This document shows positions 1 through 10,412 of a stretch of DNA of 64,000 nt, one piece after another. Numbering within the stretch: position 1 is the first letter of the stretch; each line of letters begins with the position of its first letter. The stretch lies in the NCBI GenBank assembly GCA_021613535.1, contig CP075493.1:4216001-4280000 (forward strand), in the 5' to 3' direction. Position numbers and translations under genes: made by a program. Source of the DNA: Adineta vaga (lineage: Eukaryota > Rotifera). The notes under the pieces were generated by a model. It saw nothing but the letters and a program-made list of their open reading frames with translations, was not told the origin of the DNA and searched no databases.

Positions 1-1272
1 TACTTCCTTGACCTTGTCCACCAGCAACGACAATTCCTTCTTTTGCGCCTTGAGCCCATTTCATCACTCGATGATTATTCCAATCAGAAACATAGACTGA
101 ATGTTCTTGATCCACAAAAATATATGTTGGATAATTCAATTGATCATTACGATCGCCTTTTCCATTTCCACCAGCAACAACTGTTCCGGTCGTATCGCCT
201 GGTTTCCATCGTCTAACTTCATGTTTTTCATAATCTGAAATATAAAGATCACCATTCACATCCATGGTTAATTGTGAACAATCAATATTAGCAATAACTA
301 TTTGTTGATTTGTTCGACTTCGACGAGACCATCGAACAACACGTTTATTACCCCAATCACAAATAATCAACGAATCATTCTTTCGATCAACAATTACATC
401 CGTTGGACAATTTAATTGATCCATTCGATTTCCCCAACCATTTCCACCTGCAACAACTTGTCCATGATTAGCACCTAATTTCCATTTTACGATACGATGA
501 CTTGATGAATCAGCTATATAAATCTTTCGATCATCATCATCAATAAAAATACCATCAGGATAGGAAAGTTGATTTGCCTGATTACCTTCTTTATTTCCTC
601 CAGCAATTGTTGTTCCATGTTGTTTCCATTTTGTAGTGTTACTAAGAATTGTCGGTGTTGAAACAAATTTTCCTAGAAAAGATTTTGAATTCCTTCTTCT
701 CGTTGTCTGACTTATGAAATCTAAATCTTATTATTTTTTTTACCGATTAACTTACCCGATGATAATAAAACAGAAATCTTATGAATTAATGGTGTTGCTT
801 CTTGTTGAATGGCCATGCTTGATGGTATATTTAATTCATCGGATAATTGTTTTAACTTTTGATTGAATTGATTTAAATCAATTTCATTGAAATCATTTTC
901 TTGTCGAATTTTTCTCAATTGATCAGATAATTTTGCTAAACTTGTTTCAATTTGTTGAATATTTTTTGTTGTATGTTGAATAATCAATTGTCGACAATCC
1001 GTTGCTGTTTGTTGAATTGTTTTTATGGATTCTTCTTCCCATTGTTCGATTTGTTTAATTAATATATGAATTTGTGGATGATTTGCTTGTTCATTAAGTG
1101 TTTGACGAAAACGATCACGATGAAGTTCAATATGATCTAATTGTTTATTTAATTCTTGTCGATGATCAGTTAAATGATCATAACAAAATAATTGTAAACA
1201 ACCTTCACATCGAACAGCTCGTTTTTCTTTATCACATGTTATACAACGACTTTTTATTGGGTCTGTTGCCAT
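1..1272 (-). CDS. B-box / NHL-repeat protein, copy 1 (3' end outside window)
   Basis: Two exons. Exon 1 runs 1272-756 from an ATG at 1272 and encodes a B-box-like zinc finger (CITC..CEGC..FCYDHL, residues ~10-40) followed by a helical, probably coiled-coil stretch to ~170. Exon 2 starts at 672 (intron 755-673, GTAAG...CTAG, phase 1) and reads open to the window edge. It encodes NHL-type beta-propeller repeats, each with a VAGGNGxG turn and a following D-x-VYVSD strand. B-box/NHL proteins of the TRIM/RNF family are usually scaffolds or ubiquitin-ligase parts, but no RING is seen here, so ligase activity cannot be claimed. It is a tandem paralogue of the gene at 4261-5771, with the same intron position and phase. 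The stop codon lies outside the window. The family call is firm; the function is unknown. Confidence 0.88.
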
Positions 1273-2209
1273 CGATTTCTATGAAAAATTTCAAATAGTA
1301 GACGAAACAAACGACTTGGATATTAGTTTGTGAACATAAAATAACCAGACGAGTCAATGTCAACTAATATTAGGTATATGAAGTAAAGAACAGTTATGCA
1401 TTCATTGACTCAGCCGTGATTTCTGTTCAAGGGTGTTAACCTTGCATGAGAGGGTTTATATTCTCTTTCAGCTTTTTTTTCTCTCTTCTCTTGAATGAAC
1501 ATCAAAATCGACCGTTTTGCACATGGATGACGAGGGATATGGTACAAAAGGACAAGAATATTTCTTTTATTTCTATCACCAAACTGAGCAAGAGAAACAG
1601 AATGATGAAAAGTAAAAAAGGTTGTCGTTCGTGTTATCATGTAACAATCAGGAGTATATTGATGATCAAGGACGTCTTTTCTTATTGGAATAAATCTTGG
1701 AAATAGAAAAGAAAAGTTTTTTTTTAAAGTCTAGTTTGTAGAATTAACAAACAAACCAAGAATAACTTTATCTATTCGATTCTAAGTATAGCAGTCTTCT
1801 TTTACAGGTAAACAAAAAATGGATCACAGTTCTATTGTGTGATTCATTGCTAATGGTTGCCATTTTGCTTCAAAAGTTTTCTGTAAGACAAGTCCTTGAC
1901 CTTCGCTCTTTATCAGTTAGTATTTGATGCTTTAGTTACTTTTTCTTTTGCATATCCTTATGCAACAAATTTGCTTTGTAGTATTATTTATTATCGGTCA
2001 TGCGCAAATAGAGAATATCATGCAATTGAAAACTAGGTACTCGTATTTTTCTTATTATACGACGCAAAATATATCTATATATCTCCAATAATGAATAGAC
2101 TATTCATGCATGACAAACCCTCATTAGATGAAAAAAAGAGATAGGAAGCAAGTCGGAACTAGACAATATATTTATATCGACAAAAATAAAAATAAATATT
2201 ACTATTATC
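1273..2209. other. Intergenic region between divergent genes; duplicated promoter flank
   Basis: No coding region is supported. The part nearest the B-box gene (about 1330-1560) resembles, in the same order, the segment upstream of the second B-box paralogue (about 5880-6010): an 'aaagaRcagt' block, a 'tgcatgagaggg/tgtaagagagg' block, a pyrimidine run with 'tctctt', then 'tgaacatcaMaatc' and 'cacatggatga'. This suggests the tandem duplication included promoter DNA. A 'gacaaaccc' motif near 2113 also recurs near 6694, just before the caspase-like gene. Confidence 0.5.
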
Positions 2210-3899
2210 ATGTTTGTGTTATTTATTCTTTCATTCTTTATACTTTATCATGATGTTTCTTCTGAGACTAATGTTCAAGGAACACTTCTAAAAATACAGT
2301 GTGGACGGAATCTAACAGCCCTTACTATGTAGTTGGCACTGTTGGTGTTCCAAAAGGTATCACACTAACTATTGAAGCTGGTGTAAAAGTTGTTTTCCAA
2401 CAGGATTATGGAATTCTCATTAAGGAAGGTGTTTTGAAAAGTCTTGGAACTAAAACACAGCCTGTTTCATTCACATCAGCTCTTCATTCAAATAAATCAA
2501 TGATAACATTCAAAGCGACAAATTTGTCCGAATCTGTCATACAAGCGACCCAGTTTTCAGGACCAAAATCATCGATAGTTCTTGGTGTCATTGAGGATGA
2601 TCCTCAGGATAATTATGGTATATTGGTTCTAGAATTTTGTCTATTTATCAATACTATCATCAATAACGGAAATTCAAGTGAGCTATCATGAAATACTATT
2701 TTGAATATATCTATTGAGACGATTTTTAGCAAGACCGACTTGGCAGTATAGTGATTATACTAAGAAAATACTATCGATCGTTTTACGTGATACAATTATT
2801 TTAAACTCAACATTTTTCTGTGGATATGGAAATATTCAGTCAATTTACATGAAATGGTTACATTATCGATAGTTTTATGGAACTAGGAATATATCAAGAT
2901 AGTATTCAATTACATAGTACATACCTGAACAATACTAAAATGGAGTTTAGGAGTTGGGCTTCATCAAAAATGCATATTTATAATTCGACATTGCATAATA
3001 CTCATTTTGAAGTTAATAATGGACCGATTACTTTGTCTATCTATCGTTCAACATTTTTCAATGGATCAATGAAGTTTTACTATAACCATAATGACATAAA
3101 GATTATGGACTCAATGTTAGCATATGTCAATATTGTCGTTAGTGGTTACTATGCATCTTCTGGTCGCAATTATTTTGCACTTTTTCGTTCTACATTTCTT
3201 CATGGATCACTTTCCATACGAGATACTAGTGCTTATTCAATACAATCTAATATTATGCTTGCTGGAACACCTCTTCTTATAGGAGATAACTCAAGAATAC
3301 AGTGCACATCAATCACCAGTCTTGCTGGTGGAAGTGCAGTCACAGCTGGAATTGAAGCTACTGATGTAATTATTAAAAACTCGTCAATGTACAACTTTTA
3401 TACAGGTATTCGTGTATCAAAAACATCAAAAATTTCATTTAGTAATATTTATGACAACCACTATAATATTGAAAATCGAGGACGTAATAATATTGAAGCT
3501 AACAAAAGCTGGTGGGGTACTTCAAATGAAACAGAAATCAGCGAAAAAATATATGATTTTTATGATGATTTAAATTTTGGTCAAGTAATATTTTCGAACC
3601 ATTTCACCAGTACTATCGATCTCAATTCTAGTCAATGTAGCTATACAAAATCATTGACTTTCTACAACAGTTCAATATTTCCAACAACTTTCACATTTGT
3701 GAGAGATTCTCCATGCTTTGCGGTTTTGTTTGACGATGAATCTATGTCAAATCCAGAAAATGGATTTTATTCCTGTGGTTTTAAATATTCCATAGCTTCA
3801 TCGTCTTATAACGGTATTATACTATCATTATCAACTTACAATAAACTACTCATTTTCTTATATATTTTCGTTCCTTTTATCCAATTGTCGATTTTATAA
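2210..3899 (+). pseudogene. Secreted or GPI-anchored right-handed beta-helix protein, frame-disrupted
   Basis: An ATG at 2210 opens a signal peptide (MFVLFILSFFILYH...). The reading then has to shift near 2290, at a run of five A, to enter the open frame beginning 'VWTESNSPYYVVGT' at 2299-2691. A further open frame at 2877-3899 continues the same fold: short repeated strands rich in N, S and T of the type 'I.NSTF.NGS'. It ends in a hydrophobic tail (LLIFLYIFVPFIQLSIL) that looks like a C-terminal membrane or GPI-attachment signal. Between 2691 and 2877 recognisable coding fragments are broken by stops, and I could not place an intron that repairs them. The fold resembles parallel beta-helix surface proteins. 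It may be a decaying gene, or a real one with sequence errors or an undetected intron. Function unknown. Confidence 0.6.
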
Positions 3900-4260
3900 T
3901 AAAAATCCTGTTTCTCCATGTCATACAGATGTAATTTAGATGACATGGAACTAAAATAAGAAATAATTGTTAGTAAACAGCCAACATTATCAATGTCGAA
4001 ATGTCTAATATATGTTTTCATTCCATTGTATAATAAAAATTGATAATATTCGCAATCTTTCTTCAATAAGAATAGAAAATCATTGACTTAAACCATTCTA
4101 TTATATTACAAAACTTGAGATTGAATGAATAATCATATTTAATTTGTACTCTTTAGAAGATAGGAAGAAAATCAATCTTTGATAGGTAGTAAAAAACAGA
4201 ATGAATTATAAAAAAGTCTACATCAAAATGTAAAGAAAAAAAGAGGGAAAAAAAAGCTTT
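3900..4260. other. Intergenic, convergent 3' flanks
   Basis: A+T-rich sequence between the 3' ends of the beta-helix gene and the second B-box/NHL gene. Nothing beyond presumed untranslated regions is visible. Confidence 0.5.
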
Positions 4261-5771
4261 TCAATCCTTATCAACATCAAATTTTTGGACTCGATGATTA
4301 CCCCAATCGACTACATAAAGATTTCCTTCTTTATCAAATGATAAACAAATCGGACAATTGAATTGATTCGATTGTTTACCTTCACCATTTCCACTAACAA
4401 TAATTGAACCTTGATGAGATCCATTGGACCAACGCATTATTCTATTATTACCCGAATCAGCAACATAAACATTACCTAAATGATCAACAATGACACCTTC
4501 TGGATAGGACAATTGTGTTAAACTATTTCCTTCACCATGTCCACCTGCAACAACAACACCTTCTGTTGAATTATGTGTCCATTTCATCACACGATCATTA
4601 CCAGAATCAGATACATAAACTGAATGTTCTTTATCAACAAAAATATATGTTGGAAAATTTAACTGATTAAGTTCATCACCTTTCCCATTACCACCAGCAA
4701 CGATGGCACCTTTCTTATCACCTTGTTTCCAACGTCTTACTTCATTCTTTCTCCAATCGGAAACATAGAGATCTCCATTATCATCAATTGTTAATTGTGA
4801 ACAATCTATTTTTGATATAATTGTTTGACGATTTTTTGTATTCAGACGAGACCATCGAACAACGCGTCGATTTCCCCAATCACATATAATTAATGAATCA
4901 TTTTTCACATCCAAAATTACATCTGTTGGTAAATTTAATTGATCTCGTCGACTTCCTTTTCCATTTCCACCAGCAACAACTTGTCCATGATTTGTATCAT
5001 ATTTCCATTTAACAATACGATGATTCCACCAATCAGCAATATAAATTGTTTCATCATCATCAACACAAATACCATATGGCCAATAGAGTTGATTCGATTG
5101 ATCACCTTCACCATATCCACCAGCAATTGTTGATCCATATTGTTTCCATTTTGTATTACTATGAATATTAATTGATGCAATAGATTTTCCTAAAAACGAA
5201 AAGAGAAACTCTTCCTATGTAGAATGTCAAAATTGAAAAACATAGACTTACGAAGTGATGGTAAAACAATAGAAATTTTATCAATAAATGATGTATTTTC
5301 TTGTTGAATGGAAACTGTTGAGATTTTTTCTAATTCTTGTGCTAATTGTTTTAAACGATGATTAAATTGTTCTAAATCAATTTCATTGAAATCATTTTCT
5401 TGATGAATATCTTTTAATTGTTCGGATAATTTCAAAAGACTCGTTTCTACATCATTAAAATGTTCATTTCGATATTGAAATAAGATTTGTCGACAATCAT
5501 GAGCTTTTTTTTGTATAATTTGTATAGATTCTTCTTCCCAATTATTGATTTCTTTAATTAAAGAATGTATATGTGGATGATTGGTTTGTTCATTAAGTGT
5601 TTGACGAAAAACGGCAAGATTTAATTCAATATGATGTAATTGTTTATTTAATTCTTGTCGATGATCCGTTAAATGATCATAGCAAAATAATTGTAAACAA
5701 CCTTCACATCGAACGGTTCGTTTTTCTTTATCACATGTTATACAACGACTACGATTGATATCTGATGCCAT
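4261..5771 (-). CDS. B-box / NHL-repeat protein, copy 2 (complete)
   Basis: The model is complete in two exons: 5771-5252 and 5189-4261 (intron 5251-5190, GTAAG...TTTTTAG, phase 1), giving 482 aa. The ATG at 5771 aligns with the start of copy 1. Residues ~10-40 form the B-box-like finger (CITCDKEKR..CEGC..FCYDH). Residues ~45-170 are helical, rich in E, Q and I. Exon 2 encodes about six NHL repeats (IAGGYGEG, VVAGGNGKG, VAGGHGEG, VSGNGEG with 'NRIMRWSNG'-type strands), enough for a closed six-bladed propeller. No RING domain is present. Copies 1 and 2 are close relatives and probably bind partners through the propeller. The gene structure is certain; the biological role is unknown. Confidence 0.92.
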
Positions 5772-6780
5772 CAATTGAATACAATAAGAGATAATGTCGA
5801 GAAAGGATGACAGTACTTAATAACTCGTATGTGTAAATGCATGCATGAAAATCAACTTGAATCAATGTCAATAAACATGAACGAAAGGGTAAAGAGCAGT
5901 GACGCAGTCACCTGCTAAGCGAATGCCTGACTATTTATCCTTGTAAGAGAGGATTTTTTTTTCTCTTCAATGAACATCACAATCAATCTTCTATCACATG
6001 GATGATAGTGAATCTATAACTTGTATTTTTCTTTTCTTCACTATCATTTCATAGTGACAGAAACAGAACGAAAGAGAATGTTCTTTTTCTTTCTCGGTTG
6101 TGATATCTTATACCAATCGGATAGATATAGTGATGATCAAGGGTATCGTTCGATTTTTTTCTCGTTCTTATGAATAATCGTAGATAAAAGTTATTCGACA
6201 GAAAGATTCACATATACAAAAAAGGTTATTAGAACACTTCAAATTGGTTGAAACCTGTACATCGAATAATCCATAGATCGAGAGAAAGAGATTTGGTCAA
6301 TATGTACGAAAGTTAAACGGCAACTTTTTATACCAAATCAGGAAGGTACAGAAGAAAATATAACGTCGTAGAATACGAGAGAAGATAAAAAATATTGTCT
6401 TCAAATATGACATTGTAATGAATTGTTTCACTACGAAAAATGACAAAGGAATTTGATGATAGTGTTTGAATGTTACCAATCTGTTTTTCTTGACATTCAT
6501 TATAATACAGAATATCTATCAGATGTTCACGATGGAAGTCAAATTCTCTTAACTCATTGTTTGTAATATATATATATGAGCGAAAGAAGACGAAATGAAA
6601 AATAATATCACCAATGGTTTTATTATGGATTGTCCGTCTTGATGAAATATTGCACAATCATTTGAAATACATTCTATTTACTGTTTTACATTGACAAACC
6701 CACATGGAAGAAAAAAATGACTCTCGTCAAATAAATATAAGGTTCAGATTTTAACAGAACAATATATTTAATTAGATTTG
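5772..6780. other. Intergenic, divergent promoters
   Basis: A 1-kb gap between the B-box/NHL gene and the caspase-like gene. The half nearest the B-box gene is the duplicated flank described at 1273-2209. An open stretch on the minus strand (6328-6657) has no start context or recognisable domain and is not called. Confidence 0.5.
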
Positions 6781-7323
6781 ATGTCATCACACAAACGAGC
6801 TTTGATTATTGGTATTAATAAATATTTATGTTATTCATCGAAATATTGTGTAAACGATGCCAATGATTTGAGTATGACTCTTCAACGTATAGGTTTCGAA
6901 ACACATATCGCATTCGATTGTAATTTACGTGAATTTGGCGATCATATCAATCAATTTCTTCAATTAATTCAACCGAATGATGTAGTATTATTTTATTTTG
7001 CTGGTCATGGTAAATATAATCGATATGAATATTATTTATTACCATCAGATTACATTTATAATTTACGAACTGATCAGTATGATTATATCATACGAAATGC
7101 TATTAATAATCTTATGAAAAAAATTCATAAAAGTAAATGTTCTATTCCGATTTATCTATTTGATTGCTGTAGACTTGTAAGAGAAACTCGAGCGACAAGT
7201 ACCAATGATCGATTATTGTTGTTGTTTGAAATGGTTGATCATTATAATTATCGACTACAGCAATTTGATATTGAAAAAGATTATATTAGACGAAGGATAC
7301 TGATTTCCAAAAGATTTCCATAG
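6781..7323 (+). CDS. Caspase-like (peptidase C14) p20 domain protein, short
   Basis: A single 180-aa frame from the ATG at 6781. The N-terminus 'KRALIIGINKY' and the motif 'VNDANDL' are characteristic of metacaspase/caspase-like p20 domains. The catalytic His lies in 'FYFAGHG' (residue ~77) and the catalytic Cys in 'YLFDCCR' (residue ~130), so both dyad residues are present. Family members are usually longer, with a p10-like region or further domains after the Cys loop. This one stops about 50 residues later, so it is either a minimal protein, a truncated copy, or continues through an intron I cannot place. Cleavage specificity cannot be judged, but the metacaspase-like motifs suggest a basic-residue preference. 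No operator or partner is evident. Confidence 0.8.
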   Translation: MSSHKRALIIGINKYLCYSSKYCVNDANDLSMTLQRIGFETHIAFDCNLREFGDHINQFLQLIQPNDVVLFYFAGHGKYNRYEYYLLPSDYIYNLRTDQYDYIIRNAINNLMKKIHKSKCSIPIYLFDCCRLVRETRATSTNDRLLLLFEMVDHYNYRLQQFDIEKDYIRRRILISKRFP

Positions 7324-7502
7324 TTGTATTTAGTTCAATCAGATTTTTATTATCAAATATAGAATAATCTTTACAGTCTACAACGTGTTGACCACATTTA
7401 TATGAATTATTAAGTTAGTATTTCATCATTGTTGATATTTATTGAATACTAGAGCGCACTCGACAGTTGAAAGAAGAAAAAAAAATAAGCTGGTCATATT
7501 AT

Positions 7503-9597
7503 TTATACACCGAGGAAAAAATCACCACTAGTTGAAGGACCACTGCCAGGATGCATAGCCCATAAGAGGACTTGATATCGATGACCAGTTATAGTCGGAA
7601 ATGCCTGCATGATATAATCAGCTGCTACAGTGCTACCACCTACATAATAATATGTACCTGCTCTAGCAAAATAATTAAAACCACTGTATGAAAAATTAGA
7701 ATAAACTCCACCCGTCGAAGTCGCATTATTTTGATCACAATAAGCCCATGACGTTAAATCACCAGTTTCAAAACCTCCATTAACAATTAGTTCAGTACCT
7801 AATGCCGCAAAATCTTGAATAGATATATCATCCATAGCAAAATAACCAGTTTGTCTTCGAAGAGCAAATGCAATACGTGTGACATTGGAAATCGCCGTAT
7901 AATTATAACCGAATTGGACATAACTCGTAAAGCTATTACAAGGAGAACAACTTGCTACAATTTCAATACCAGTTAACATTGATGTACAAATATTTGAAGT
8001 AATGGCTAAAATTATAGTTATATAGAAATCTGTTTTTTTTCATTCGTTCCTATACATACTGATTGTAGAAGCTCCACTTGTTGTGCTCGTTGCTAAATAT
8101 AATCGTGTAAAAATAAATAGATTTGATGTACTTTACTCACTCGTGCTAGTATCGGTTATTGTACTTGTTGTAACTGAAATATACATATAGTTCTACATGA
8201 AAAATATCGATAAATTCATTTACCTGTTGTAGAAACCGTAATTGTTGTAAGTGTAGATACTAAATAACATAAAGATATAAAAAATATGTTCTAGAATATG
8301 TATAAAGACTGTATGATAGTGAATTTTATTTTGAAAAATAAATAGACTATGAGAAAATATTATTGAGATATTGATATTCAGATTATTGATAGACATGTTT
8401 AATGCTACCTAATCTCGTTTATAAAACTATAATGGACTAACCTGTCGTAGATTCACTCGTGGTTGTAGGATTTGTGCTCACTGTTGTCGTCGTTGTTGGA
8501 TCTGTGCTTACTGTCGTTGTTGTTGCTGTTGCAGGATTTGTGCTTACTGTTGTTGTTGTTGTTGTAGGATTTGTGCTCACTGTCGTCGTTGTTGTAGGAT
8601 CTGTGCTCACTGTTGTTGTTGTTGTTACATCTCAAATAAAAAGGTATATCTCTATTAATACATTACTCAGCATTCACATACTGTTTGCGAGAGTACTATT
8701 CATCGCCACGGCTATAGTTGTTGTTGTTTTTTGCATAGTGACAATTGTCGCCGGTATTGCTGTAATAGCAGCAACGAGTAATGATATAAGAAGAATCAAA
8801 AGAAAGATTTTCAAAGGTGAACAGGATGCACAAAATTTGCAGCATCGTTTCTTTGTCATATCTTCCTTGCCAATTGTGTATAACTGTCGTCGATCACCAA
8901 AACTTAATCGAAAAGATTTCAACTTATTGATTGATTGCTTTTTTGACAGCATTAAATTAGTATTTGAACTAGCTGATGACTGTGATAAATGATCATTGCT
9001 TGAAGGTGCTACCTATAAGAAAACGTAATACTGTTTATACATCTATTTAAAGATTTTAAGAATTTCACCTTCGATGAAAAATTTGTTGATATATTTGATC
9101 TGGGTGGTGTTATATTCTGCATAACGAGAACAAAACATGTTATGATTATATTTACTGAAACTATTCTAATTACTCGTGATTTATCTTCGGTTATCGATAT
9201 GAATGGAGTTGTATTGACGTTTATAGCAGAAAATAAATTTTCATTAGTCTTATTAGAATGATGTGGATCGATATTATTTTGCTCTGCTGGTGTAGAAGAT
9301 AGATTTTTCATATTTTCATAGACATTCGTTGAATCAGTATTTGTATTGATTACTGATATGTTCGTTTGATCGTGTGCTGGAAGACTTTGCTTATCTGTTT
9401 TAAATGATTTTTGAGAATGAGATTTGATTCGTGTGACACGAACAATACGCGAAGCTGTTCCATCCTATTAAAAATATAAAACGATGATCAACAGAATGAT
9501 AAAGATTTTTCATTACGTTTAATTGATGTTTATTTGAATTTGAATGATGTTTTTTTATGCGTGTTACTGAAACTGCTGAACGTACTTGTCTATTCAT
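7503..9597 (-). CDS. Type II membrane protein with Thr-rich stalk and NGGFETGDL-type ectodomain
   Basis: A nine-exon model closes exactly at 514 aa: 9597-9517, 9464-9174, 9116-9069, 9012-8682, 8630-8442, 8259-8224, 8173-8141, 8092-8060, 8005-7503. The cytoplasmic N-terminus (~220 residues) is basic and Ser-rich. A CC-rich juxtamembrane patch precedes one membrane segment (IFLLILLISLLVAAITAI). The stalk is Thr-rich, with repeats of the type TTTVSTNP in exon 5 and three tiny exons (36, 33 and 33 nt), all in phase 1. The C-terminal ectodomain carries 'MDDISI' and 'NGGFETGDLTSW', typical of DUF642/galactose-binding-like beta-sandwich modules. It appears to hold the end of one module and most of a second that stops early. 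The 57-nt intron 9173-9117 could be retained, since it is in frame without a stop. Role: presumably cell-surface adhesion or glycan binding (inference). Confidence 0.8.
8447..8630 (-). repeat. Imperfect Thr/Pro coding repeat in stalk exon
   Basis: Five to six imperfect units of about 30-36 bp encode TTTTTVSTDP/TTTVSTNP on the minus strand (on the plus strand 'gttgttg...gatctgtgctcact'). The repeats fall inside exon 5 of the stalked membrane protein and keep its frame. Confidence 0.8.
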
Positions 9598-10412
9598 TTA
9601 TGTATCAATATGATTTTGAAATATGAATGGACTGATTTTTGTTTTCGAAATTGAATAACTACTTCACGACCTTATTTTGTATAGAAGATTCTTGTGTTTT
9701 TATTAGGCTTTTATGGAATTAGAAAAAAAGAAATCGTACAAAAACTATTACAATGATTGATAGCTGAGCTGGTGCTGACGATAGCAGTTGTAAAGGTTTC
9801 TTTTTGTTGTTAACATTTGTTAGCGATGCACATTTAAGATGAAAAATATGACTGAGTACCATTCAATGATGATCTTTTGACGATTTTAGATTCCTTTTCT
9901 CGTAAGATTTGCTTGTAATATACATTTGTATAAATTCAAAATTTATATCGCATGATTCTTTTTAAATTTATTCATGTATTATTATGTACTCGTGTATTTT
10001 TTTATCAATTTCAGAACTAGTATAATTTATGCATATACAATCTTGTTAGTCTTCTTGATGTGTGCACTGAAAGGAGCATATTCTTCTATTATTTTCATGG
10101 TAAAATAATCTTTGATGAAAGATAACTTTACCTGTTTAGTCAATTCTATTCATAGCATGTAAAATATTTTCTAAAATATTGATTCATCAGAAAATACTTG
10201 ATCTCGATTATATGTGGCATAAATATCGAAACTATGTTTTCTTTTTTATTTATAAAAACGAAACAATCTATTTCATTGATTTTTATGCTATATATATTGG
10301 TCTCAGTTATTGGTTCATTTGTAATCTCTGGTATAATCACTGTCATAATCTCAAGTGCTATTGCTCTTGTTGTATCTGACTTTACAGATGTAGCCATTTC
10401 TGTTGCTGAGAC
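9598..10412. other. Intergenic / possible 3' continuation of the mucin-like gene
   Basis: This region holds the promoter of the 9597 gene and the 3' flank of the 11745 gene. Just below the stop at 10415-10413, the same minus frame stays open (about 10400-10280) with Thr/Glu-rich sequence (MATSVKSDTTRA...IPEITNEPITETN). This may be a lost continuation of the mucin-like protein. No ectodomain is recognisable further on. Confidence 0.4.

Noticed and set aside
1446-1706. Plus-strand open frame upstream of the B-box gene
   Set aside because: It overlaps the duplicated promoter flank, shows low-complexity hydrophobic composition, and has no homologue-like feature.
6328-6657. 109-codon minus-strand open stretch
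   Set aside because: No ATG-led start in context, no domain, and it lies in promoter DNA between divergent genes. Kept only as a possible remnant.
8459-8992. Plus-strand Val-rich open frame
   Set aside because: Antisense to the Thr-rich stalk and membrane exons of the gene at 7503-9597, whose nine exons join exactly.
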